The notes beneath the pieces are model-generated. The model worked only from the letters and a program-made list of their open reading frames with translations. It did no database searches and was not told the DNA's origin. 64,000 bases of DNA from Magnolia sinica (Eukaryota; Streptophyta; Magnoliopsida; Magnoliales; Magnoliaceae), in contig NC_080577.1 of NCBI RefSeq assembly GCF_029962835.1, positions 620,001-684,000 on the forward strand. The letters run 5' to 3'. The translations under genes were made by a program, and so were the position numbers. This document shows positions 1 through 11,200 of this stretch, piece after piece; within the stretch, counting starts at the first letter, position 1; the number at the start of each line of letters is the position of its first letter.

Positions 1-58
1 CGAGTATCATAGAAAGCCTGATAACATGACATGGTTCATGGTAATTTTGAAAGATACA

Positions 59-919
59 TGATGCAGGACAATTAACCACTTACTCTAAAAGCTCGAACTA
101 ATAGAGAGTGGCGAATCAATCCCTTTATCTCATAGCCCAGGCCCCACATTGCATGGGTTAAGACCTTGGCCGAACCTCCTTGTGGGCCCTACTTCACATA
201 GGTTTCGCTTCACACAGGCCACCCACCCCGAGTGTGTCCCCACATCCCACAGGCTACCCCACTCGAGCCTGGTGTGAAAATGCCCCTGCATTAATCACCC
301 CCGGTGAGGAGTCTTGAACACGAGAGAAAATAGCCCCACATTAATCACCCCCGATGAGGAGTCTCGAACACGAGACTTCCCACTCTGATACCACTTTGAT
401 GCAGGACAATTAACCACTTGCTCTAAAAGCTTGAATTGATAGAGAGTGGTGAATCAATTCCTTTATCTCATAACCTAGGCCCCACATCGCATGGGTTAGG
501 ACCTTGGCCGAATCTCATCGTGGGCCCCACTTCACATGGGTTCCGCTTCACTCGGGCCACCTACCCTGAGTGTGTCCTCATATCCCATAGGCTACCCTAC
601 TCGAGCCAGGTGTGAAAATGCCCCTGCATTAATCACTCCCGGTGAGGAGTCTTAAACACGAGATTTTCTGCTCTGATATAACTTTAATGCAGGATAATTA
701 ATCACTTGCTCTAAAAGCTTGAACTGATAAAGAGTTGCGAATCAATCCTTTTATCTCATAACCCAGGCCCCACATCGCATGTGTTAGGACCTCGGCCGAA
801 TCTTCTCGTGGGCCTCACTTCACATGGGTTCCGTTTCACACGGGCTACCCACATTGAGTGTGTCCCCGCATCCCACAGGCTACCCCACTCAAGTCTGGTG
901 TGAAAATGCCCCAGCATTA
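59..919 (-). mobile_element. Tandem TRIM-like array: three LTRs, two short internals
   Basis: Three copies of a unit of about 230 bp lie at 59-293, about 397-631 and about 685-919, each opening near TGATGCAGGACA and closing near CCCTGCATTA. They are separated by short internals. On the minus strand the LTR ends in CA and is followed within a few bases by TGGTATCAGAG (379-393), which matches the primer site for plant initiator tRNA-Met. The first internal carries a partial duplication of itself (about 296-360). There is no coding capacity. An LTR-internal-LTR-internal-LTR arrangement is typical of TRIM elements after unequal recombination. The array lies in, or just beyond, the F-box gene's third intron. 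An alternative is a tRNA-derived SINE, because TAGAGCAAGTGGTTAA and GTTCGAGACTCC resemble A and B boxes. Confidence 0.7.
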
Positions 920-1036
920 GTATGTTGTTAGTATTATTATTATTATTATTTATCATTATTTACTCATCAATTCATAGCAACACAATTTGTAGAATTTTTC
1001 TAAAAATTCTCTTGTTGCATAAGATGAAAGGAATAC

Positions 1037-4000
1037 CAGCACACTAATCCAACAGCAACCAAAGTACGCATATCGAGAAAACTGAAGATATGAGCAAGAA
1101 CATCTTGGGGCAGCTGCTCTGAACCTGAAAGGTGAAAGAGATAAAACACTGTGTTAGTAATAACAGTAAGTACATTCTGCCAGAGGAAGAACCAAGCCAG
1201 ATGAAACATCTCCCTCGAAACATATTCCCAAGGAAAACTGAATAAGCAGGCAGCTAAAAGTGTACAAAAGAAGGAAAATGCTCCAGCTTGAATCCCTGGA
1301 AAGGACCCAACTCCTGATCCCTAATGAGCAGGCAACTGAGAGCCTTTGAGATGAGGATAAAAAGGAAGGGGATAGGGGATCACCTTGCCTAAGGCCCCAG
1401 GAGGCTTTAAAGAAACCAAAAACTTCATAGAGGAGACACAAGATTTAATCCAGGCACTCCTTTTAACTCCAAAACTCATACGAGCAACTTCAATGCTTAA
1501 AAGTGTCAATTCCTCAAACGTATTACTTGATGAAGTAATTTCTTATTGTCACTATCGGATTGACATGATTGAAAATATGATATACAGTTAATGCAACAGT
1601 GATGATATGATCAGATGCTTATTTCATGGAGAACAACTGCTGTGTCATTCAAGATATCCAATGTTGTAGGCAACAATAATCATATGCAGAAGCCTTAATG
1701 GATGTAATCCAAGATATTCTTATCTAGAAAGCATACTATTACCTCCTTCAGCTTGTTGGGTTTTCAAATGTCTCTTCTGAGCAACTACAGCATGCTTGAA
1801 CTCTGTAACAGCCAACCCCCTTTTCTGTTTAGGCAATGCGACTTCAGCTGCTTGGAGAAGGAGGTTAGCAGCTGAAACTCCACGGCTTGTATGCACACTG
1901 TATTGTTTCAGCAACCATTTCCAAAGTCAGAAACCATATTCTTCGACATGCAGCATAGTTAATCTACTAAACACTACAAATCCTTTTTGAAACCTACATC
2001 CTAACACAATCATTTCCACAAAGCACCTCAACACGGTTGAAAGAGAATATGGAAGAAAGAGGAATGTTTATATGCATGAATGAGCACACTTACTTCGCAC
2101 TTGTCTCTCACACGTGGCAACTCGATACATGTTTGACGCAAGACAACCAATCACTTGCTCTAAAAGCTCAAACTGATAAAGCATGGTGAATTAACCCATT
2201 TATCTCATAGCCCAAGTTAGGCCCTTGGCCGAACCCCCTCGTGGGCCCCACTTCATGTGGGCTCCACTTCACATGGACCCCACCTCACATGAGCCACCGT
2301 ACTCCCCGTCGTGGGCCCCACTTTACATGGGTCCTGCCTCACTCGAGCGCAGTGTGAATATGCTCATGCATTAATCACCCCCGGTGAGGAGTGTCGAACA
2401 CACGACCTCCCACTCTGATACCACTTTTGACGCAAGACAACTAACCACTTGCTCTAAAAGCTCAAATTGATAGAGCGTAGCGAATTAATCCCTTTATCTC
2501 ATAGCCCAGGTTAGGCCCTTAGCCGAACCCTCCTCGTGGTCCCCACTTCACATGGATCCTGCCTCACACGAGCCACACGCCTCACACAGGCCGCCCACCT
2601 CACTCAAGCCTAGTGTGAAAACGCCCTTGCATTAATGTTCAACATCAATACGTTGAGGCGTATTGGTAATCTTAATTTTTTAAGTAAGTTGCTTAGGTGC
2701 GGTTTTAATTTATTTGATTTTTCTTTTCGGTATTTTTATTTTTTTTATTTTTTATTATTTTTTATTTTTTTATATTTTTTTTTTTTTGAGTTAGCTTGTC
2801 AGTATACAGCCATGTCAGTACACACACTCCATGTTAGCCACCCCCGCTAGGGATCGATACCAAGACCTCAAGTGTTGAAACGAGGTATCTCCGCTCAGTC
2901 TGCCATTGAGCCATGGATCTAGGTATTTTTATTTTTTTTTTGGTTAACAAGTCATATTAGAGTCTATGATCTAATATGATCTTTATGAGATCTCTCTTAT
3001 ACCAGTGAGGGAATAATGGCCTGTTAGGTTTGCCTTGTGATGGGGTTGGGATCATGTGAGGTTTGGAAATCTATTCTATGCATATGTGAAAAGGCTTGGG
3101 CAGGTGCTCGTGTGGTGGGTTGAGCACTCTTTGGTGAAGTGTAGAGAAAAAGCAAGTGTAGAAGGGTTGGAACATCCATTGTGCTGGTGTTCTTCTTGAT
3201 AAATAAAATTTACACGTTCTCTCTTCCACTCCATTGTGGTTTCATCTTCTTCTTGGTAAGAATGATATCATTGAAAAGAAAGAATAGTCTTGCAGGAATT
3301 CCTTGTGACATTCAATGGGAGGCAACATAGCATGCAGCATGCTGCCTGTCAGGGACTTATGGACAAATTGGAGGTCTGACAAGTATACTCATAGATGTTT
3401 AATACAAGTATGCAACGGAAGAATCAAGATGCTCGTCAGGAGGAACACACTGTGTAGATGCCTTGTCTAAAAGATAAGCCAATGTATTCATCAGGTGGCA
3501 CATGTACACTGAATGTGGACCATTGGGAAATTTCCATCAGCTGTCCATTCCTTTTGTACATGTATCAACCATCAGATGATCAGATCAACCTGATTTTCAA
3601 TCAGGCATATACACAAAGCGGCCCATAAGATGAGTGGCCAAGATCTCCCACACATATGAGGCAAATTGTCACATGTGAGAGGTGAGTGCCAAAAAATGAA
3701 CTGTATTTGATCTTCAGCAATTAGCTTCTAGAAGGCAAATGGAAGCCAAGTGATTTATTTTATTTTATTTTATTTTTATTTTTTTGGTACCAAAAAATTT
3801 ATTGACATGACAGAAAATTTTACCTCCACCAAATATACATCAACCTATACCCAAATCATCAAACTCTAATGTCTCCCACCCGAAATTTATCTAAAGTATA
3901 CATCCTCTGATTTCTTTTGGAAGATCCTTTATGCCTCTCATTATCTGTATGAGCACTCCCTCTTTTTGACAAACCATCCGCCACCTAATTACTCTCCCGG

Positions 4001-4622
4001 CATATATGCCTCAACTTGTGACGGATAGCTGACAAATTGATTATGAGCTCCACCCACGAATATCACCCCAACCACGTTAGTGAATCACTTGCCATTATCC
4101 CATCAAAAACACTCCTTGAATCACTCTCAATTCTGCATTAGATAACCCAATGGAATAACATGGCTTCACTCCATCTATAACAGCGGTTATTTCTGCAATG
4201 GTATTTGTGACTATACCATAGAGATGACTAAATGCAAAGATCACATTTCTGTTACTATCCTCAGTTTAATCTTATTAAAACCCACAAACATAAAATAAAA
4301 ACCCTAAATTTAGTGTTATAAAAACCCACAAATATTTCGTTGCAAAAATGTGAAACTCATGTGCAAGATGGAATATCCTGCATGCACAGAAAAGGTCCCC
4401 AATTACATACGATCAACGGCAATGTAATTCTAATCAGAGCAATGAAAGCAAAATCTGCAAATATTCAAATTTAATTTTTATTATTATTATTTTTATTTTA
4501 TTTTATTTTAAAAAAAAGCCACATTAGATACCCAAATGGAATCCTCAGGAACATGCAACAACTAACACATACTTTAATGCAATCAAGACTACATATAAAC
4601 AAACAAAACAAAAAACAAAAAA

Positions 4623-4689
<67 letters not shown>

Positions 4690-5085
4690 CAAAAAACGAA
4701 ATATAGGATTGAATCTCTAAGCTACCGACATAACTAAATTCACCATTCTAATGATATGAGAGGTACAAATATCTTATAGGGCAAAAGGAGAAACCTGTAT
4801 AGCAGAATGTATTTTGACAAGGACCGACAAGATAAAAGAAAAGAAAAGAAAAAAAAAAAACCGAGAGAGGAGGAATTTGAGAGGAATGATAGAAACGTAC
4901 TTGGGAAGGAGGCGAAAAGCGGTGAGGGTGTCTTGAAACATGATAGACTGTAGATTTTTGGGGACTTTACTGTAAGCTCCTCTCAAAATGAAGCTAAGCT
5001 CTTTGCAGGCCGATGTGTAATCGTACACCCGACACATTGATTCTCTCAACCCTAATTTCTCGTATCTCTCCAACGACAACGCCAT
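1037..5085 (-). CDS. F-box protein gene, 5' part (three exons; 3' end beyond window)
   Basis: Exons read on the minus strand are 4901-5085, 1743-1897 and 1037-1124. Donors GTACGT, GTAATA and GTATTC and acceptors ACAG and TTTCAG keep the frame across both complete introns. Exon 1 begins MALSLERYEKLGL and contains CKELSFILRGAY. Exon 2 contains SAANLLLQAAE and LPKQKRGLAVTEFKHA. Exon 3 carries the start of an F-box at about residues 118-143 (LPQDVLAHIFSFLD, then VGLVC). F-box proteins are substrate receptors of SCF (Skp1-Cullin-F-box) ubiquitin ligases; the F-box binds the Skp1/ASK adaptor. The substrate is unknown. The exon order and N-terminal block fit my memory of Arabidopsis At5g52880. Exon 3 ends inside the F-box, so at least one more exon lies left of position 1. 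The introns are swollen with transposons (TRIM, LINE, SINE). The visible exons have no stop codon or frameshift. The family call is firm; the orthology is inferred. Confidence 0.85.
1335..1500 (-). mobile_element. LINE reverse-transcriptase fragment
   Basis: Minus-strand translation gives SAWIKSCVSSMKFLV in one frame and, after a frameshift, GFFKASWGLRQGDPLSP. The GLRQGDPLSP motif is diagnostic of plant L1-type non-LTR retrotransposon reverse transcriptase. The piece is short, frameshifted and dead, and lies in intron 2 of the F-box gene. Confidence 0.8.
2134..2634 (-). mobile_element. TRIM-like element with two LTRs and matching target duplication
   Basis: This is the same family as the array at 59-919. 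The LTRs are 2134-2373 and 2428-2634, with a 54-bp internal. The primer site TGGTATCAGAGTGGG is at 2409-2423 on the minus strand. The flanks carry a perfect 5-bp duplication, ATGTT (2129-2133 and 2635-2639), which fixes the ends of the element. It sits in intron 1 of the F-box gene. It has no open reading frame and depends on other elements to move. Confidence 0.75.
2775..2925 (-). mobile_element. tRNA-derived SINE
   Basis: On the minus strand it begins with an A-box-like ATGGCTCAATGGCAGACTG, then ACCTCGTTTCAACAC, then a B-box-like GGTATCGATCCC, and ends with GACAAGCTAAC and a poly(A) run (poly-T at about 2775-2788 on the plus strand). The same order of blocks occurs at 7427-7570 and 47165-47318. 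It inserted in intron 1 of the F-box gene. Confidence 0.7.
2935..3745. other. Intron 1 sequence of the F-box gene, unassigned
   Basis: No coding exon is seen here. The part at 3000-3260 looks like old LTR or untranslated sequence, but no ends or motifs could be identified. Confidence 0.3.
3750..4265 (-). mobile_element. LINE 3' end (RNase H region plus tail)
   Basis: The minus strand, read with frameshifts, contains FAFSHLYGIVTNTIAEITAV and later HICRES and VADGLSK. These are typical of the RNase H domain at the end of plant L1-type LINE ORF2. The TTTTA-rich run at 3755-3785 is the element's A-rich tail on the opposite strand. It is decayed, and lies in intron 1 of the F-box gene. Confidence 0.6.
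4626..4688. repeat. (GA)n microsatellite
   Basis: About 31 GA dinucleotides without interruption, inside intron 1 of the F-box gene. It is a likely length-polymorphic site. Confidence 0.95.
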
Positions 5086-5218
5086 TCCACGATCATACAG
5101 AAGAAGACAACAATGAACACTCCATCACACTCTCTCTCTCTTTCTCTCTGCCGATTCCATCTCCATTACCTTCTCTCTCTCTTTCTCTCTGCCGATTCCA
5201 TTTCCACTTTCGTTGTAG

Positions 5219-5228
5219 AAATATATAG
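5219..5228 (-). promoter_or_regulatory. Candidate TATA box of the F-box gene
   Basis: The minus strand reads CCTATATATTTC about 140 bases upstream of the F-box start codon at 5085. Between them is a GA-rich (minus-strand) leader with short GAGA runs. Position and sequence fit a plant core promoter; the transcription start was not determined. Confidence 0.4.
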
Positions 5229-5269
5229 GTTTCCCTCGCCAACCCAGGGGTTCTGATGCACTTCGCAGC

Positions 5270-5730
5270 CGTAAGGATATCATTTGATCGGGTTAACCCG
5301 ACCCGACCCGACCCGACCCATTTAGGGTGCCATCTTTTATGTGTCATCGGGCGCACAAAATTGCACCTATAGAAACCATCTCAACTGCTCACTGAACGGA
5401 ACAAGCCCCACCAATCCATGCCATTTCCTAACAGCTGTCCACCCTATTTTATCCACGCCGTCCGTCCATTTTGCTAATTTTACCAGCAAATTTTAGGATA
5501 TAATAAATAAATAAATAAATAAAACAAATCCAAATCTTACGGAGGCCACACCATAGGAAATAGTGGTGAATGAGCGCCTACTATTAAAAACTTCCTTAGA
5601 TTACTTTAATGTTTATTTTCCATCCAACCTTCTGATTAGGTAATATAGAGCTATTTTAAGGGCAAACACGAATATCAGCTTAATCCAAAACTTTTGTGGC
5701 CCCTGTGAAGTTTTTAACGGTGTTATTTCA
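5270..5730. other. Intergenic sequence upstream of the F-box gene
   Basis: Contains a (CCCGA)n run at about 5297-5319 and an (ATAA)n run at about 5500-5522. No gene is seen. Confidence 0.4.
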
Positions 5731-6450
5731 ATTAACACAGTTTTTTATAATGTTGTCTACTTGAGACGGACCATTATGTTATGTGTGCATTTTATTCACA
5801 CTATCCATCCATTTTTCCACATCAATTTAAGGCAAAAGCCCTAAAATAAGGCAGATTTGAGGCTCAAGTGGACCACATGATAGGAAGCAACAGTGCAAAT
5901 GAAGCTTGCCATTGAAAGTTCTTTTTCTTTTTTTTTTTCTTTTTCGTTAACTTGTCAGTACACCCTCATTGAAACCTTCCTAGGACCCACCATGACGATT
6001 ATTTGTCATGCACTTACACCTGGAAAAAGGGAACACAAATATTAACTTGATTCAAAACCTCTGTTACCCACGGGCAGTTTTCAACAATGGGCATTTTATC
6101 CCTATGATATTGTCCACTTAATCCTTGATGCTTACACCCACCTCGTCTGGCTTGCCAAGGATGCCAACCATTGAAGCCTTCTTACGGTCTATTATGTTTT
6201 TTATTTGCCATCTAACCTATTGATATGGTTATATACACCTGGTTGAATTGAAAAAAACAAATATCATCTTGATCCAAAACTTCCGTGGTCTCCAAGAATT
6301 TTTCAATGGTAGGAATTTAATCCCCACTGTGTGGTCGATTTGAGCAGTGAATATTCTCCATTTTTTTGTGTCATAATTTAAAAAGATATTGAAAAATGGA
6401 TGGATGGTTTGGATAAAAATCATACATCAGGGTGGCCCCTCAGTGGCCCT
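5730..6450. repeat. Copy or copies of the CCGTCCATCC inverted-repeat element
   Basis: The left part has CACACTATCCATCCATTTTT and then CTCAAGTGGACCACA. The right part (6185-6445) has CTTGATCCAAAACTTC and ends with AAAAATGGATGGATGG. These are the landmarks of a dispersed element whose ends are inverted repeats (fullest copy at 24125-24560). A SINE-tail-like piece (poly-T then GTTAACTTGTCAGTACA) is nested at about 5925-5966. Confidence 0.5.
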
Positions 6451-7425
6451 TGGAGCCTCCGCCTGTGGGTAGTACCTAATCCGCGCCCATTCTTCTGGTG
6501 GTCGGTGCTTCTGTATTCTGAGAAATTAAGAATTTCTGCTGCGCCCTCATTTTCTTTTGTCAAGGTTTAATAATAAATCAGCTCTTTTGCTTTAAACATG
6601 AACCGTCGCCGCAAACCGTTTGTATTCAACTTCATATATTTTTTTTAGATAACCACATCAAAAGAGAGCATGGAATTAAACGGTTTTTATGATTGTAAAA
6701 GGCCCAAATCCAACTGATGGAGTCCCACGGATCTTAGTGCCTGTTTGGATTACCAGTTGCCGCGCGGTAACATGTATGCAAGTAAGAATGCCCATTACGC
6801 TGACATTGGTTGTCAGTGTATTTTGACTAACTAATGCTTGTGTTTGGGTAAATATGTAAATTGTTCAACTTTCTACCGATTTGACGTATCAGGCGTTTAG
6901 GAAGGAGAGGTTATCAGGCGTGTGGGGCCTCCGTTGTCAACGGATGAATGACATAGATATACAATGCACACATTGAGGTGGGCCCCATAGTCAGGGTACC
7001 ACCCACATCGCTGGTTCTGGCCTGGGATACCAGCAAAATTGCTCCCGTGGTGAGATGTATCTTCGATCATGCTGACATAATGTCAACGGAATTCCACGGG
7101 ATTAAATTTTCATTTCCCTATTTTTGCCAGGTAAAATTAATGATGGAATTTCCGGTATTTTGCTATAATGCAATTTAATCATCTACTCAAGAAAACCTCA
7201 AGGTTTTAATGGGCATTTTGAACATGGACTGAAACTGGTGACATGTGCATGCATTGCCCAAGTTTAAAAAGTATCATCTGAAACCGTGAATGACGAAGCT
7301 ACATCAGTCCTGTGTTGGCCCCATACAGGGTGACATGACCTGGTTTATGTGGTGGCCGTAAGATACACCAAAACCAATGCCCAGTCCCCAAGAAATCATG
7401 TAGCAGAATCTGAAAATATGCATGT
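6450..7425. other. Intergenic, no gene seen
   Basis: A MITE-like end (GCCTGTTTGGATTACCAG) starts near 6740, but its partner end was not found. The short reading frames here show no known domain. Confidence 0.3.
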
Positions 7426-7426
7426 G

Positions 7427-7570
7427 GTTTGGATAGCTTAAGTGGTAGACTGAGTGAAAGATACCTCGTTTCAACACTGAGGTCTTGGTATCAATTCCCC
7501 AGTTGGGGTGGCTAAGAGTGAAGTGTGAACTGACAGTGGGGTGTACTAACAAGCTAACAAAAAAAATAAA
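7427..7570 (+). mobile_element. tRNA-derived SINE
   Basis: The order is A-box-like TTAAGTGGTAGACTGAG, conserved ACCTCGTTTCAACAC, B-box-like GGTATCAATTCCC, then ACTAACAAGCTAAC and an A-rich tail at 7558-7570. It is closely similar along its full length to the copy at 47165-47318. It lies downstream of the AAA gene's 3' end. Confidence 0.75.
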
Positions 7571-8294
7571 AGTGAGACTTAGTTGGTGAAAGCCTCAGTG
7601 AAGATGGTAGATATGGTGTGCAGTGTGTTGTCAGCTCTAGGACAACAGTCTGGAAGAAACTAGAATTGACAAGAAAAAATATATATATTTTTTCTTTATT
7701 TTGCTCACATTATTTGATTTGTGAAAGATCTTAATCTTAACATATGAATGTTAGGAAAAAAGGTGCTCACATGCACTTAGATTGGCACAGGTAGGCTGTG
7801 GTAACCCATGGATCCAGGTACACCACATTTTCTACTCAGATCAACAGTGTATGCTACTAATCAAAGTGCACATGGCCACCTTGTAGTTTAGTAAACTAAA
7901 TGCAATTAGGCTTCTGAGATGATACTCCAAAAATAAGAAAGAAACCAAAAATGGTCAGCTTTCAGGGAAAGCCTAAAGAACAAAGATACATGATGCTTGT
8001 AGCAGTAGCAAGTTCCTGGGACTTATTCGTTTGATGGCACGCGCAAAACACAAGCATGATACACACATACCAAATATATTAGATGGAAAATATTACATAT
8101 GGATTTTGTGCTTCCTGAGATTGCAAGGACTCTAACTGAGTGTCTTCATTAGGTGCTTTCATTCCACGAATCGGATGACGTCCAAACTAGAAACATCCAA
8201 CAGTTTCAGACAAGTGCATGTTTTCCCTTGAATTTCCGCTCTCTTGCATGGAGAATGGGACTAATGAATGGAATGGTGAGAGCAATCCTCTGCA
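7571..8294. other. Spacer and presumed 3' UTR of the AAA ATPase gene
   Basis: The part next to 8295 is presumably the 3' untranslated region of the minus-strand ATPase gene. No other gene is visible. The polyadenylation point was not determined. Confidence 0.35.
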
Positions 8295-11200
8295 CTAAAG
8301 GAAGTATGTTAACTGCTGCTTCTTCCTTGAGCCTCCTTCCCCATACAAATCATTCCATTGCTTCAGCTCACCCATGATAGAACCCTCAGAAGCAAAACTG
8401 GCAGCAACCTGCAACGTAGAAAGTTTCTGGTTTTAGTAAAAGACCATAGTTCATCTGAATGTCCATTTCCAATCTATCACATTCCTAATGAAACTGATGG
8501 ATTAAAAACTTAATCTTTCTAATTAGTTCACTTAATCAGATGAAGTGACATAGTGCCATTAAGAGTCAGGAAAGCACAGGAATGGAAACATTGAGAATCT
8601 AAAAGATGCCAGAAAAAAAAAAAAGAAAAAAAAAAAAAAAAGAAAGAAAAGGAAGAAGATCCTGGAATTTTCATAGTGAGAGATGGAAGATTTTCTGTTC
8701 TTGATAGGCAGATTCCATTAGTCAGACTCTCCTGGCATGCAATGGTGAATTGGACCCAACATAATGCTTAGTTTAGATCCATGGTTTCTGAGGTGGTGGG
8801 AGATCGCACAATGTTTGGCAGAACCAGCTAAACTAGCAGGTATCTAGATCAAGAAAGAGAATATTTACAAGAAGTGTCTCAATAAGGCATCTTGCTGAGG
8901 TAACTGCAAAACTGCAGAAGTAACATGGCAGCAGAGAAATGAATAACTGCAAACCCATGGAATCATATTGCCAGAAAGGAAGCACAAGATCAAATTTCAG
9001 AGAGGAGATACCTCCTTACTCTAACATGAAAGCTCAAGATGGAAAATTTTCCAATCGACTCTTTAGAGATTTTGGAACTACTTTCCATTTGAATATCCAT
9101 GGTCACAGCCAATGAAGGATCTAAACACTGGGTTTCCAAACCATGGAGCACAAGTCATTAAAATCGTAAGCACTTTCAATCAGAGATTATAACACGTTTA
9201 ATGGCCTCAACTTTCACCTTGTTGAGTTTTTAAAACTGCCATCCATGGCGAAAATTGGAGACTCACTTGGTTCTTTGCCTGTCTCATATCCTCCATGTTT
9301 AATGGCCTTAGGTCAATTAATGTTTCCTCCTTATCTGCTTCTCTAGTATCTGAATCCCCTTCTGTATTCTGTCCTTCCTCAGTGTTCTGCTTCCTCTCCT
9401 GTGATTAAAAGGTATCTCTGTGAGATTATAGCAAATTGTCAAGCAGCAATTTTTGAAATACAGGGATAAAATGGACATGATGCAAACCCTTACCAAATCC
9501 TTTAGTCTTTCTTTCTGTATTAGCTCCCTAACAGGCCGATATGCCGCCGTTGTACACAAGTTCTGCTTTCAACAATTGCCCAGAGTTAAAAGCAAGGCAA
9601 TTAGAAATTAGGGAATGCACTTAAGAAACAAACGGACCTTGAGATCACTTCCACTATATCCTTCCGTCATAACTGCAAGCTCCTGAAAGTCAAGTCCTTC
9701 TTCAATCTTTTCTTTCAACAAAAGCGTTCTCAAGATCTGTTCTCTACTCTCCACTGATGGAAGGCCGACCATGATCCTGTTCATTGATGAAAACATTAGA
9801 ATTGGCAAACATGACATCAAGTGTCACATGAATGCTCATACATACCTGCGCTCGAACCGCCTGATAATTGCTTCATCAAGGTCAAATGGCCTGTTTGTTG
9901 CAGCAAGGACAAGGATCCGTTCTCCAGGTTTTGTCAAGAGCCCATCCCAATGAGTCATGAACTCATTTTTAATCTTCCGCATGGCCTCATGCTCCCCAAC
10001 TCTAGTCCGTTGCCCAAGCATGCTATCAACCTCGTCTACGAAGATGATGGTTGGAGAAACCTTGGCTGCTAGGGTAAACAAAGCCCTAACGTTTTTCTCA
10101 TCTTCCCCAAACCATTTTGACGTGATGGTGGACATGGAGACATTGATGAAACTTGCTCCAGCTTCTTTGGCGATGGCCTTTGCCATCATTGTTTTTCCAG
10201 TACCAGGTGGTCCAAACAATAATATTCCTCTGCAAGGCTTTAGGAGTCCTCCTTTAAAGAGATCAGGCCTCCGAAGGGGAAGCATGACCAGTTCCTGAAG
10301 TGATTCTTTAATGTCATCCAAGGCACCTATATCAGCAAATGTAACTGCAATTTCACTAGCTGGGATGACCTCAGGTCTAATGCGCTTCTCAAACTCATTA
10401 TCAGGAGCCACTTCCTGTAGTCCAGATAATCAACATTCAACGAATTAATCTTTGCAGCAAAGAAACAGTCTTTATCTTTCTAAAGAGAGCAGAAGTGAAC
10501 CTTGATCTCCAAATTTTCAAATACGAACATGATATTGAGGAAATTGAACTTACAGGTGTTTTTGTTGAAGGAGATGAATTTTCGCCATCCTTCTTCACCA
10601 CTGGAACTGATTTCTCTGCTTCACTTTTATTCTCAGGCATCGAACCCTCAGTCTTTGCGTCAGACTTCGCACCAGCAGTAGCATCTTCCTCTTCAGCCTC
10701 CTAAAATACATGAAAGAAAAACAGAATGAAAGTATCAGTATTCCCAAACTTTCTTCCACTATGCTGTCTGTCCAGAAGTTAAACAAACCTTTCCAGCTTC
10801 AGCATTTGCTTCCAGCTTTAGAGTGTCTTTGCCACCAAGCTTACCTTCCTGGAATATGCTCAATCCATGGGACAAACTGTTCCATTGATGATATCATAAG
10901 AGAATGATTAAACAGGAGAAAAAAAAAAAAAAAGCTAATCAAAACCCTAATAACAGATATAATCTGACCTCTTAGATGAAATGACAAGATTTCCATTTCT
11001 GTACTCAGGGTCCTTGTTATTCATCAGGTGATAAGAAATTGCTGATACCACAATCTCTTCTATGTAATTACCGAGTACCATTGTATCTGCAAGGCAGATT
11101 GAACCCAGATCGTCACAGTCAAGATCGTTTGCTGCAAGTACCTCAGTGATGTGGTTTCTGTTATCCTGAAACTGAATCATTTTCATGTCTTCTTCCAGTT

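Noticed and set aside
10495-10704. Plus-strand frames over the ATPase exons (also 9821-10298)
   Set aside because: They are antisense shadows of exons whose minus-strand translation shows conserved AAA motifs.
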